NCBI GenBank assembly: GCA_963807675.1
Contig: CAWECP010000006.1
Location: 131,650-195,649 of the forward strand
Direction: 5' to 3'
Length of the DNA: 64,000 bases
Source: Bog-473 sp963807675
GTDB lineage: Bacteria > Actinomycetota > Acidimicrobiia > Acidimicrobiales > RAAP-2
Made by a program: the position numbers and the translations under genes. The notes below the pieces were generated by a model, which searched no databases, had not been told where the DNA came from, and was given only the letters and a program-made list of their open reading frames with translations. Position 1 is the first letter of the stretch, and every line of letters starts with the position of its first letter. Of this stretch, positions 44,064 through 53,364 are shown in pieces.

Positions 44064-44390
44064 TCAGGGCCCGCACCAGAGCACGCGGCTGGTCCGGCCG
44101 AGGTCGAGCCGCTCGAGCAGACGCGCCACGTGCTCGAGGCGCATGTAGACCGCGGTGGGCATGCTCCCCGTCTCGACGGTCTTGACGATGACGTCGGTCG
44201 CATGAAGGTGGTCGGTTCCGGCATACGTGTCGATGCCGTTCCCCCGCTTCACGAGTGCGGTGAGCTCGAAGCGGCCGTCGACGCGATCGGTCGCCGACAT
44301 GGTGGGTGCGCCGTCCGTCCGGCCTGCGACGGTTTCGTCGGTGAAGGTCATCGGCCGGGACACGGCGTCGTACAGCCGACACCCCCCCAT
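44064..44390 (-). pseudogene. Fragment of a serine/threonine protein kinase N-lobe
   Basis: The 108-residue frame includes DRVDGRFELTALVKRGNGID then TYAGTDHLHATDVIVKTVET. This resembles a kinase glycine-loop strand followed by the VxVK lysine strand (VIVKTVE) and the start of helix C (MRLEHVARLLERLDL). It ends right after the N-lobe, with no HRD or DFG motifs. This pattern fits the start of a large Hank-type kinase/sensor fusion that has been truncated. No continuation is visible in other frames downstream. A small regulatory protein retaining only the N-lobe is the less likely alternative. Confidence 0.5.
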
Positions 44391-44702
44391 GGGTGTAGGA
44401 AACCCCTCCAGGACGTGGCACGGTCCCCCGATTCCCGACTACCCGTTCTCCACGGGCTCGGCCATCCTAGCTATTTTTCCCGTTGAAAGGTCTGGCGTGC
44501 CGCGCCTCACGAAGGCGTGGCCGCAACCCTTGGTTGCGCGAGGAGCGCCCTGCCGTGGCGCCACGAGGTCCCGGCTTGCCCGGCTATGTGGTTGAACGAA
44601 TGTTGGGGTGCAGGCCAGGTCCATAGGGAGTATCGGCCCTACGCGAGACAGGAGTATCGGCTCTAGTGCCCGCAGAGAAATGCGGACAGGCTAAGCGGTG
44701 CT
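44391..44702. other. Non-coding stretch with hairpin and direct repeats
   Basis: No gene seen. It contains a 7-bp perfect hairpin CGCAACC-CTT-GGTTGCG (44522-44538). It also has two near-identical 15-base direct repeats, GGAGTATCGGCYCTA, at 44627-44641 and 44651-44665 (24-base period), just upstream of the next ATG. The repeats could bind a regulator. Confidence 0.5.
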
Positions 44703-45041
44703 ATGTCGATGTACAGCGAATTACTCTGCGGTCTCTGTGCCGACATGGACCCGCTCGAGTTGCCGGCGTCGCGCGACGAACTCGTGGTCGTCCTCCTGCA
44801 GTGCCGGCGCCGTCTGCACGGACACGGCCTCGACGAGGGCCACATCATGGCGGAGGACCTGGCGCTCGAGCTCGACCACGACCGGATGCTGTTGCGGTTG
44901 TGCCATGCCATGGGGATAGAGAGCGATCCCACGCGCTTCGTCAACCCCCTGGCCGAGCGGGAGCGTCTCGAGTGCCTATTGCGCTCGGCCGGCATCGACT
45001 TCCGCACCCTCGACGACAACCGCCGGGTGTCGGTGCCCTGA
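44703..45041 (+). CDS. Hypothetical 112-residue helical protein
   Basis: The product begins MSMYSELLCGLCADMDPLEL and is acidic and mostly helical (DELVVVLLQCRRRLHGHGLD; DLALELDHDRMLLRLCHAMG; ERERLECLLRSAGIDFRTLD). It contains five cysteines without a clear metal pattern. No family is recognised. It stands alone on the plus strand, converging with the response regulator gene, and a direct repeat lies upstream. Confidence 0.65.
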   Translation: MSMYSELLCGLCADMDPLELPASRDELVVVLLQCRRRLHGHGLDEGHIMAEDLALELDHDRMLLRLCHAMGIESDPTRFVNPLAERERLECLLRSAGIDFRTLDDNRRVSVP

Positions 45042-45051
45042 ACGAGCGCTG

Positions 45052-45708
45052 CTACGGGCGGGGTCCGGTGGACTTCCGCTCCGCCAGGACAGCGGCATAG
45101 ACGGCCGCTTCGGTGCGCCGGCGCATCCCAAGCTTAGAAAGCAGGCTCGAGACGTAGTTCTTGACCGTCGCCTCGGCCAGGAACAATTGTTCGGCGATCT
45201 GACGGTTCGACTGGCCCTGGGCGATCAGCTCGAGAACCTTGCGCTCCTGGGGTGTCAGCACCGTCAGCTTGGACTCGGACTCCTGGTCCTTGCGCAGCCG
45301 GTCGAACAGCTCCTGGGTCAGGGACGGGTCGAGCAGGCTCATACCCTGACTGACGCGCCTGATGTCGCCCAGCAGATCGCCACCGCCGACCTCCTTGAGG
45401 ACATAGCCGGACGCGCCCGCCATGATGGAGGAGAAGAGGGCGTCGTCGTCCGAGTACGAGGTCAGCATCAGGCAGCGGACATGGGGAAGCACCGACTGTA
45501 TGTCGCGGCAGACCTCGATCCCGTTGCCGTCGGGCAGGCGGACGTCGAGGATGGCCACGTCCGGTTCCAGCTCGCGAATGAGCTTCATGCCCTGCTCCGC
45601 CGTCGCCGCCTCACCCACGACCTCCAGGTCGTCTTCGGCCTCGAGCAGCGTGCGGAGGCCCGTCCGGACCAGTTCATGGTCGTCGAGAACGAACACGCGA
45701 ATCGACAC
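45052..45708 (-). CDS. NarL/LuxR-family response regulator (DosR-like)
   Basis: The 218-residue protein starts at GTG (SIRVFVLDDHELVRTGLRTL). The receiver has DD at 9-10, phospho-acceptor Asp55 (VAILDVRLPDGNGIEV), Thr/Ser switch LMLTSYSDDDALF and Lys in GYVLKEV. The C-terminal LuxR helix-turn-helix is TPQERKVLELIAQGQSNRQI followed by AEATVKNYVSSLLSKLGMRR. This is the DevR/DosR type. It is divergent from a GAF histidine kinase, with 97 bases between starts, so they form a two-component pair. A long upstream extension of its frame is antisense to the kinase gene and rejected. Confidence 0.93.
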   Translation of the reverse strand: MSIRVFVLDDHELVRTGLRTLLEAEDDLEVVGEAATAEQGMKLIRELEPDVAILDVRLPDGNGIEVCRDIQSVLPHVRCLMLTSYSDDDALFSSIMAGASGYVLKEVGGGDLLGDIRRVSQGMSLLDPSLTQELFDRLRKDQESESKLTVLTPQERKVLELIAQGQSNRQIAEQLFLAEATVKNYVSSLLSKLGMRRRTEAAVYAAVLAERKSTGPRP

Positions 45709-45805
45709 CGGCGCTATACTGTCACGGCCCGAGCGGCCCCCGCAGGGAGCCCCCACACCACGGTTGTGCGACAGAGGATGCGGCGCACCTCTATCCTGGC
45801 GTTTC

Positions 45806-46957
45806 GTGCAGCCTTTCGATCGCATCGATGATCCCGTCAAGCTGCGTCGCCTCCTCCAGGCGATTCTCATCCTCGACGCCGAGCTGAACCTTCCCGTGGT
45901 GCTGCGCCGCATCATTGAGGAAGCCTGCGACCTGGTCGAAGCGGAGTTCGGGGCACTCGGCGTCTTCACCGAGGACGGGCAGGCACTCGACCAGCTCCTG
46001 ACCGTGGGCATGAACTTCGAGGCGGAACAGGCCATCGGCCGCGGCGTGCTGGGCACGCTCATGGCCGACGACAAGCCGCTTCGGCTGGGCAACATCGCCG
46101 ACAGCCCGGGCAGCTTCGGGTTCCCGGATCCGCATCCGACCGTGACCTCCTTCCTGGGTGTGCCGATACGGGTGCACGGCGAGGTCTACGGCAACCTCTA
46201 CCTGACCAACAAGCGACACGCCGAGGAGTTCTCGGAGCATGACGAGGAGCTCTGTCTGGCGCTCGCCAGCGCCGCGGGAATCGCCATTGAGAACGCACGG
46301 CTGCACTCGCTCGTGCGCGATCACGCACTCACCGAGGACCGGGACCGGATTGCGCGTGACCTGCACGACTCGGTGATCCAACGGCTGTTCGCCATTGGCC
46401 TGTCACTGCAGGGGACCGCGCGCCTGGTCGAGCGGCCGGAGGCGGTCATGCGGATCGGAGAGGCCATCGACAAGCTCGACGAGACGATCCGCCAGCTGCG
46501 CAAGGCCATCTTCGACATCGAGCTCACCATCAACAAGGAGGGACTGCACCCCAAGGTCCTCGACCTGGTGCACGAGCTGCGGCCGTTGCTCGGCCTCCAC
46601 CCGCAGGTCTCGTTCAGTGGCCCGGTCGACCATGTGGTCACCGGCCAGCTGGCCGAGGAGGTCCTGGCCGTGCTGCGGGAGGCCCTGACCAACGTCGGCA
46701 AGCACGCCAACGCCTCCCAGGTGGTCATCACCGTTGCGGCGGGTGACGAGCTGCGCGTCGTCGTGGCCGACGACGGCGACGGCATGGGTGGCGTCAGGAC
46801 CGACGGTCTCGGACTGAAGAACATGCTGCACCGGGCCGAGCGCCTGGGGGGCGGCATGGAGATCGGCACCTCGAGGGAGGGTGGCACCCGCCTCACCTGG
46901 CACGTGCCGCTGGCCGAGGCGGACGAGGTCTTCGGGACGGTGGCACCCGTCTCCTGA
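45806..46957 (+). CDS. GAF-domain histidine kinase (DosS/DevS-like)
   Basis: The 383-residue kinase starts at GTG (QPFDRIDDPVKLRRLLQAIL). One GAF domain (~30-165) includes FGALGVFTEDGQALDQLLTV and FLGVPIRVHGEVYGNLYLTN. The HisKA_3 helix has DRIARDLHDSVIQRLFAIGL, with His187 as the phosphorylation site. The HATPase shows LREALTNVGKHANASQVVIT, VVADDGDGMGG and DGLGLKNMLHRAERLGGGME. DosS has two GAF domains and this has one. A heme or other ligand cannot be asserted. It pairs with the divergent regulator at 45052 and lies 25 bases before an MFS transporter gene, a likely target. Confidence 0.93.
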   Translation: MQPFDRIDDPVKLRRLLQAILILDAELNLPVVLRRIIEEACDLVEAEFGALGVFTEDGQALDQLLTVGMNFEAEQAIGRGVLGTLMADDKPLRLGNIADSPGSFGFPDPHPTVTSFLGVPIRVHGEVYGNLYLTNKRHAEEFSEHDEELCLALASAAGIAIENARLHSLVRDHALTEDRDRIARDLHDSVIQRLFAIGLSLQGTARLVERPEAVMRIGEAIDKLDETIRQLRKAIFDIELTINKEGLHPKVLDLVHELRPLLGLHPQVSFSGPVDHVVTGQLAEEVLAVLREALTNVGKHANASQVVITVAAGDELRVVVADDGDGMGGVRTDGLGLKNMLHRAERLGGGMEIGTSREGGTRLTWHVPLAEADEVFGTVAPVS

Positions 46958-46982
46958 GACGCCGGAACGAAAGGGGAGGCGC

Positions 46983-48818
46983 ATGACCACCACGGCAGGG
47001 GCGGTTCCGGGCCGGCAGGGTCTGGGCCGGGCCCTGTGGAAGCGGCAGCTCTCGCAGTACCCCAACACATGGCCGCGGCTCGGCTACCTGGCCATCGTCG
47101 TCCTGACGACGATCATGCTCTACTACCTCTACTACGTGGAGGGCGCGGTCACGCCGCTGCTGCTGCCCTACTACCACATGTCCTTCCAGTTCTTCCTCTA
47201 CCTGCTGGTCGTGTCCAACGCCATCGGCGCGTTCAGTGCCTTCATCGGTGGGCTCTCCGACAAAATCGGCCGGGCCAACCTCACCATCTACGGGACATTG
47301 CTCGTCGCGCTGATCCAGCTCTTCGCCATCCCGCACATCACCGACAAGTACTGGTTCGCCGCGTCCTACTGCGTGATCGGCTTCGTCGAAGGCGTCATTC
47401 TCGTCTCTACGCCGGCGCTCATGCGCGATTTCTCCCCGCAGCTCGGACGGGGCGTCGCCATGGGGTTCTGGGCCCTGGGCCCGACCATGGGAGCGCTCTC
47501 GGCCAGCCTGGTGGCGACGCACACCCTCAGCCACTTGGCGCCGTGGCAGGACCAGTTCATCATCTCGGGCCTCGTATGCCTCGGCGTCGTGACCATCGCA
47601 TTCTTCTTCCTGCGTGAACTCTCGCCGCAGTTGCGCGACCAGCTGATGGTCACGGAACGCGAACGAGCCCTGGTCGAGGCGCGGGCAATGGGCATCGACG
47701 TCCAAAAGGCGACGGCGCGCCCCATTCGCTCCATGTTGAAGATCGACCTCATCACGTCGTCAATCGCCATCTCGGTGTTCCTGCTCTTCTACTACGCCTC
47801 GGTCAGCGTGCTCACCATCTACTGGGTCGTCGTCTTCAACCGCTCGACGCCGGACGCCAACGGCATCAACGTGTGGCTGGCCGCCTCCCTTTCCGCGGGC
47901 CTCGTCGTGGCGGGGGTGCTCTCCGACTGGGCACGCGTGCGCAAGCCCTTCATGCTGGTGGGGGCGATCTGCGCAATCGTGATGATGTGGTTCATGATCG
48001 AGCAGACGAAGCATCCCCACACCGGGTACTACGCCAACGTGATCGTGATCGTGCTCCTCGCCCTCTCGATCTCGTTGGCCTACGCGCCGTGGATGGCCAA
48101 CTACACCGAACAGGTCGAGGCGCACAATCCCGCGCTCACCGCCTCGGGTCTGGCCATCTGGGGTTGGATCCTCCGCATCACCGTGGCACTGTCGTTCCTG
48201 GTGCTGCCCTACGTGATCACCACTTCCACCGTCCTCGTGGACAACCAGACCGCGGCGACCGCGTTGCAGGCGATCAAGGCCGCCGAACCCTACGCCCCGA
48301 CGACGTCACCGGCCGCCTGCAACCCGACCCCGGCCCCCGCGTCGGTGATCAGCGGGCTGCAGGCCACGAAGGAGGCCGGGCCGCAGACGTTGGCCACGGT
48401 CCTCGCCGCCTGCAACTCAACGCACAGCCTCGCCCAGGCGTTGACCGCCGCCGGCGGCTTGTCGAACCCCCAGGTCCAGGGTCTGCTCGCTTACTCCCCG
48501 CTCGCCACGGAGATCCAGAACGGCCAGCCAGTGAGCCAGGCCGAGATCGCGTCCAAGGTCGGCGTGCACTCGCAGAACCTGGCCAGCCTCCTCATCGCCG
48601 AGCAGAAGCTGGTGCCGGCTCAAAAGACGTCGCCCGGGGAGTGGAGGCGCTGGTGGACTGTGTGCCTCATCGGCATGGCGGTGTTCGGGGTTCTGGTCTT
48701 CACCATGCGGGGCCGCTGGAGCCCGCGTGCGGCCAAGCGCGACTTCGACGACCACGAGCGCATGGTCACCGAGGAGTTGGCGAAGCTGGTCCAGGAGCAG
48801 CCGGCTGCCGTCACCTGA
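46983..48818 (+). CDS. MFS transporter with large extracytoplasmic insertion
   Basis: The 611-residue protein has about 12 membrane helices. It shows an MFS loop 2-3 signature GGLSDKIGRANLTIYGTLL and a second at GVLSDWARVRKPFMLVGAI. A ~130-residue insertion (about residues 420-550) lies before the last helix. It is Ala/Thr/Pro/Gln-rich and contains two related segments, LQAIKAAEPYAPTTSPAACN and LQATKEAGPQTLATVLAACN. An acidic cytoplasmic C-terminus follows. The substrate is unknown; the fold suggests a metabolite:H+ symporter. It sits immediately after the GAF kinase gene on the same strand, so co-transcription with the sensor is likely. Confidence 0.88.
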   Translation: MTTTAGAVPGRQGLGRALWKRQLSQYPNTWPRLGYLAIVVLTTIMLYYLYYVEGAVTPLLLPYYHMSFQFFLYLLVVSNAIGAFSAFIGGLSDKIGRANLTIYGTLLVALIQLFAIPHITDKYWFAASYCVIGFVEGVILVSTPALMRDFSPQLGRGVAMGFWALGPTMGALSASLVATHTLSHLAPWQDQFIISGLVCLGVVTIAFFFLRELSPQLRDQLMVTERERALVEARAMGIDVQKATARPIRSMLKIDLITSSIAISVFLLFYYASVSVLTIYWVVVFNRSTPDANGINVWLAASLSAGLVVAGVLSDWARVRKPFMLVGAICAIVMMWFMIEQTKHPHTGYYANVIVIVLLALSISLAYAPWMANYTEQVEAHNPALTASGLAIWGWILRITVALSFLVLPYVITTSTVLVDNQTAATALQAIKAAEPYAPTTSPAACNPTPAPASVISGLQATKEAGPQTLATVLAACNSTHSLAQALTAAGGLSNPQVQGLLAYSPLATEIQNGQPVSQAEIASKVGVHSQNLASLLIAEQKLVPAQKTSPGEWRRWWTVCLIGMAVFGVLVFTMRGRWSPRAAKRDFDDHERMVTEELAKLVQEQPAAVT

Positions 48819-48865
48819 CCCACCCGCCCCACCGGACACCGACCCCTCCGTGGCAGGATCGGGGC

Positions 48866-50349
48866 ATGCGAGAGCTCGAGCACTGGGTGGGCGGTAAGTC
48901 GGTCGCGGGGACGTCGGGGCGCCAGGGGCCGGTGTTCGACCCGGCCCGGGGCGTCCAAACGGCAGCGGTGCCGCTGGCCTCGGTGGACGAGGTGCGCGAC
49001 GCGGTCGACACGGCGGGCGAGGCCGCCGCCGAATGGGGCGTCGGGGTCGCTCAGCGCCCGCGCCGCCGTCCTCTTCCGCCTGCGCGACCTGGTCAGCCGG
49101 GCCTCGGCCGACCTGGCGGCCGCCGTCACGGCCGAGCACGGAAAGGTGCTGAGCGACGCCGCCGGCGAGGTGGCTCGGGGGCTCGAGAACATCGAGTTCG
49201 CCTGCGGTATCCCGCACCTCTTGAAGGGGTCGCATTCGACCGAGGTGTCCTCCGGCGTGGACGTCCACACCGTGCTCGAGCCGCTGGGCGTCGTCACCGG
49301 CATCACGCCGTTCAACTTTCCGGTGATGGTCCCGCTCTGGATGCTGGCCAACGCCATCGCCTGCGGCAACGCGTTCGTGCTCAAGCCCTCGGAGCGGGAC
49401 CCGTCGCCGTCGCTCCTCCTGGCCGAGCTGGCCAGGGAGGCCGGCGTTCCTGACGGGGTGCTGAACGTGGTCCACGGTGACGCCGTCGCGGTGGACGCGC
49501 TGCTGACCGACCCGGGCGTGGCCGCCGTCTCCTTTGTCGGGAGCACACCCATTGCGCGGCACGTCTACGAGACAGGGGCGCGCCACGGCAAGCGCGTCCA
49601 GGCGCTCGGCGGGGCCAAGAACCACATGGTCGTCCTGCCCGACGCGGACGTCGCCGCCGCGGCCGACGCGGCCATCTCCGCCGGCTACGGCTCTGCGGGG
49701 GAGCGCTGCATGGCCATTTCGGTGGTCGTCGCCGTCGGCGCGGTGGCCGATCCACTGGTGGCCGCCATCGCCGAGCGGGTGCCGTCGATCGTCGTCGGCC
49801 CCGGCGACGACCCGGAATCGCAGATGGGACCGCTCGTCACCGCCGCGCATCGGGACCGCGTGCGCGCCTACGTCGACGGGGCCGAGGCGGAGGGGGCGCA
49901 GCTGGTGGTGGACGGCCGGGGGGACTGGCCCGAGGGCTTCTTCCTCGGCTGCTCGCTGCTCGATCGATGTGCGGCCCGGCATGCGGGTCGTACGACGACG
50001 AGATCTTCGGGCCCGTCCTCAGCGTCGTGCGCGTCGACACCTTCGAGGAGGCGGTCGACCTGGTCAACGCCAACCCGTACGGCAACGGCACGGCCCTCTT
50101 CACCCGGGATGGTGGCGCGGCCCGGCGTTTCAGCGCGACATCGCAGCGGGCATGGTCGGGATCAACGTGGCCATCCCCGTGCCGGTCGGATTCCATTCCT
50201 TCGGCGGGTGGAAGTCATCCCTCTTCGGCGACAGCGCCATGTACGGCCCCGAGGGAATCCGCTTCTACACCCGGCCCAAGGTCGTCACCACCCGCTGGCC
50301 CGATCCGGCGACGAGCGAGATCGACCTGGGTTTTCCCCGCACCCGCTGA
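48866..50349 (+). CDS. mmsA: Methylmalonate-semialdehyde dehydrogenase (CoA-acylating), several frame breaks
   Basis: Joined across frames, the product shows ELEHWVGGKSVAGTSGRQGP, GVVTGITPFNFPVMVPLWML, ACGNAFVLKPSERDPSPSLL and VSFVGSTPIARHVY. Also visible are GGAKNHMVVLPDADV, the catalytic Cys in GSAGERCMAISVVV, SYDDEIFGPVLSVVRVDTFE and GINVAIPVPVGFHSFGGWK. These identify MmsA, which oxidises methylmalonate or malonate semialdehyde to propionyl- or acetyl-CoA in valine and inositol breakdown. The frame breaks near 49043 (G4 run), twice within 49960-49992 and near 50115. No domain is missing, which favours sequence errors over decay. TAnnnT-like CAGGAT ends six bases before ATG (leaderless type). 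Confidence 0.85.
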
Positions 50350-50426
50350 GCCGCCCCATCCCTGCCGGGACCACACCCGTAAGAACAGGCCGTAGGGTGG
50401 CACCGTTACCGAACTGGGGAGGCATG

Positions 50427-51591
50427 ATGGCCTTGCACTCGATGGGCTCCGGGTCGTCGACGCCGACACCCACCTGACCGAGGCCCACGACCTGTGGACG
50501 AGGCGCGCTCCGGCCAAGTACGCCGACCGGGTCCCGCACGTCGAGGAGATCGACGGCCGTCCCATGTGGATCGTCGACGGCGCCGAGCTCGGCTTCGCCG
50601 GCGGCGGCGGCGTCATCGACCGCGAGGGGGGCAAGGGTCGCGCCCTCGAGGCGCTCTACGAGTGGACGATCGACAGAATCCACGCCGGGGCGTACGACCC
50701 CAAGGCGCGCATTGAGGTGATGGACGACTCCGGCATCTATGCCCAGGTGTGCTTCCCGAACTCCATCGGGTTGGGCGGCCAGGGCATTTCCGACGTGGTC
50801 AAGGACCCCGAGCTGCGCCTGCTGTGCGTGCAGATCTACAACGACGCCATGGCCGAGGTGCAGGCCGACTCGGGCAACCGCCTCCTGCCCATGCCGGTGC
50901 TGCCGGCCTGGGACCCGCAGGAAAGCGTCCGCGAGGCGGAGCGGGTGGCGGGGATCGGCCTGCGTGGCGTGAACATGACGTCGGACACCCAGGACCTGGG
51001 CGCGCCCGACTTGGCCAACCGGGCCTGGGATCCGGTGTGGGAGGTGTGCGCCGACCTGCAGCTGCCGGTGCACTTCCACATCGGCGCCAGCCTGACCACC
51101 ATGACCTACTTCGGCACGTACCCGTGGGAGTCACAGGACGAGGACACGAAACTGGCCATCGGGGGGACACTCCTGTTCATCGGGAACGCCCGGGTGGTGA
51201 CCAACATCATTCTGAGCGGCCTGCTCGACCGGCACCCCACGCTGAAGATGGTCTCCGTCGAGAGCGGGGTGGGCTGGATCCCCTTCATCCTCGAGGCGCT
51301 CGACTACGAGATGTCCGAGAACGCGCCCAAGCAGCTGGACCAGCTCTCGATGCTCCCGTCGGAATACTTCCGCCGCAACCTCTACGCCACCTTCTGGTTC
51401 GAGAAGAACAACGTGCCGGCCCTCATCGAGGCCGTCGGGGAGGACAACGTCCTGTTCGAGACGGATTTCCGCATCCCACCTGCCTCTATCCCAAGCCGCT
51501 CGAGACCGTGGCCGACAAGATGTCGACGTTGACCCCCGCCGTGCAGCGCAAGGTGCTGGGGGAGAACGCGGCCGCGCTGTACCGGCTCTGA
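50427..51591 (+). CDS. Amidohydrolase family 2 (PF04909-type) metal-dependent hydrolase, frame broken twice
   Basis: The main frame reads LDGLRVVDADTHLTEAHDLW, with the D-x-D-x-H metal motif. Then come MDDSGIYAQVCFPNSIGLGG, GIGLRGVNMTSDTQDLGAPD, LPVHFHIGAS, VSVESGVGWIPFILEALDYE and VLFETDFPHPTCLYP. It belongs to the ACMSD-like amidohydrolase family common in actinobacterial degradation clusters. The likely start ATG 50427 is out of frame with the motif by one base within 50431-50440. A missing C at 51469-51470 breaks the DFPHP motif. The first in-frame standard start otherwise is ATG 50564, which would lose the metal motif. Confidence 0.82.
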
Positions 51592-51767
51592 GCACGGCTG
51601 GACCGGTACCTCCCCGGCGGCTCAGGGGCGGACCGTCGGGGGGACGGCAAGATCCCTGCCGGTCGACCGTTCTCCGCGCGGAGGGCTGGTGTCTCGCGGG
51701 CACGGTAGGTGGCCGCGTGGGCCCACCCGGGCTCTGCGAGAGGCCCGAGGAATTGGCGGGAGGTGAG

Positions 51768-52700
51768 GTGGCGAACCTGTTCAGACTGCGGCGAGCTTCG
51801 GGACCGTCGGCACCCGACCCCGAGGGCGCCGCTGACGCCGACGACGGAGCCACCGACGCCGAGGTGAGCGAGACCGAGCCGCCGGAGCCCGAACCGCAAG
51901 GGCTGGACGTGACGGGGCTCCTGGTGGCCGTAGCCGAGCCGGTGGTGCCGGTGCGCGACGAGGGAGACCGAGTGGCGCTGTCCGGCGATCCGGACACCGA
52001 GGTGACGGCGCCCGAGGCGGAGGGCCAGTCGCTCGAGATGGAGAGCCTCCTCAAGGGGCTGGCGCCTTCGGGCGCCGGTCACGACGCAGCGCCAGAGCCC
52101 AGCCCGACCGAGCCGGACACGTGGTGGCGCATCGACCGGGCGGGCTACCTGTTCCCCCGGGCCGAGTTGCCGAACGAGCCTCTGGCCGCGGTGGCCCGTT
52201 CGGCCACGGCGGGGCTCGGCGCACTGGTGGCCAGCCCGCTGAGCGTCCACGAGTACGCCGAGGACTTCGTCGCCGGAACCGTCAGCCTGATCGTCCGCGA
52301 CGACTCGTCGGACTACGCCTGGCGCATCGATGCCGAGTGGACCGACTCGGACGGCCGCGTCGAGCTGCTCGAGGCCCTCGCCGCCATGTTCGGCGAGCCG
52401 GCGCCCATCGTCGGGCTGCGCCGCCTGCGCGCCCGGGGCGACATCCGCGGCGGCGTCGCCCAGACCCCGACGCTGCATCTGTCCGCCCCGAACGTCGGTG
52501 GGCCCGAGCCGGACTGGGAGCGCGTGCTGGCGTCGGTCGCGCCCGGTGTCCGCTTCGAGTTGAACGAAGGCGGCGTCAGCTACCGCGCTGTGCGGATCCA
52601 CGGCGTGGCGGTCGCCTGTGCCGTCGACAACGAGGAGGCACTGGCCCGGGTCGACCGCTGGCTGGGGCGTCTCCTCGCCGCGGCCGCCGACGTGAGCTGA
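51768..52700 (+). CDS. Hypothetical protein with acidic N-terminal region and C-terminal globular domain
   Basis: From GTG 51768, after GGGAGG, the ~310-residue product starts ANLFRLRRASGPSAPDPEG. The first ~120 residues are acidic, Pro/Glu/Ala-rich and probably disordered. The rest looks folded: DTWWRIDRAGYLFPRAELPN, DDSSDYAWRIDAEWTDSDGR and GVSYRAVRIHGVAVACAVDN. No family is recognised; it may be a two-fold repeat of a small alpha/beta unit. An in-frame GTG 51717 is an alternative start. Unlike its neighbours, this frame is intact. Confidence 0.65.
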   Translation: MANLFRLRRASGPSAPDPEGAADADDGATDAEVSETEPPEPEPQGLDVTGLLVAVAEPVVPVRDEGDRVALSGDPDTEVTAPEAEGQSLEMESLLKGLAPSGAGHDAAPEPSPTEPDTWWRIDRAGYLFPRAELPNEPLAAVARSATAGLGALVASPLSVHEYAEDFVAGTVSLIVRDDSSDYAWRIDAEWTDSDGRVELLEALAAMFGEPAPIVGLRRLRARGDIRGGVAQTPTLHLSAPNVGGPEPDWERVLASVAPGVRFELNEGGVSYRAVRIHGVAVACAVDNEEALARVDRWLGRLLAAAADVS

Positions 52701-52739
52701 GCGACACCACCGCCGAGCCGGGGGCCATAGCCTCCAACT

Positions 52740-53066
52740 GTGCGGACGGTCCTCGCCTCACCGCTGCTGGAGGTGGCGGTCGGCTCCGACCCCCGGACGA
52801 TCTCGTTCGGTGGCCCGGACCTCGTCCAGGCCGAGCCGCTACGCTTCCTGACCGAGGGGCGCTGGCCGGCCGGTCCGCTCCCGCCGCCCGACGACGACCC
52901 TGGCCCCGGCGGCGGCTGGCGCCACGCCGGCCGGGCCCTGGGCGCGGTCGAGGTGGCGGTGAACCTGGCGGAGATCCCCGTTTACCTCCGGGCCGGCGCC
53001 ACCCTCCCGCTGCTGCCCGACCACGTCCGGTCGCTGAGCCCCTACGCCGGCACGGCGGGAGTCTGA
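52740..53066 (+). pseudogene. Short C-terminal-like fragment of a GH31-type glycosidase
   Basis: The 108-residue frame from GTG 52740 reads ASPLLEVAVG, FLTEGRWPAGPL and AEIPVYLRAGATLPLLPDHV. The last part resembles the beta-sandwich after the catalytic barrel of family 31 glycosidases (P-L-D-x-I-P-V-F-V-R-A-G-A). The catalytic barrel is absent. It could be a remnant, an assembly junction, or an unrelated small protein. TAGCCT six bases before GTG resembles the leaderless promoters elsewhere. Confidence 0.4.
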
Positions 53067-53159
53067 CGTCGGGCCGCCCGACTGCTTCGGACGGGTCACG
53101 GGTGCAGGGAGCGACGTCGCGGACCACGGGCATGCATTGGGCGCCGTCCCCCAGTCCAG

Positions 53160-53243
<84 letters not shown>

Positions 53244-53364
53244 GAGCGACCGGGCAACAGTAGTCGCTGCACCGGACCGCTCCGTCTGCCGAGGCCTAGG
53301 TGACCAGGTCAGACGCCCGGCGAATCCCTGGGTAGGGCACCGGCCCGGTAATCTCTGGGAGACC

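Noticed and set aside
50564..51532. Amidohydrolase starting at ATG 50564 as a complete gene
   Set aside because: This start would remove the D-x-D-x-H metal motif that is plainly encoded upstream in the same frame.
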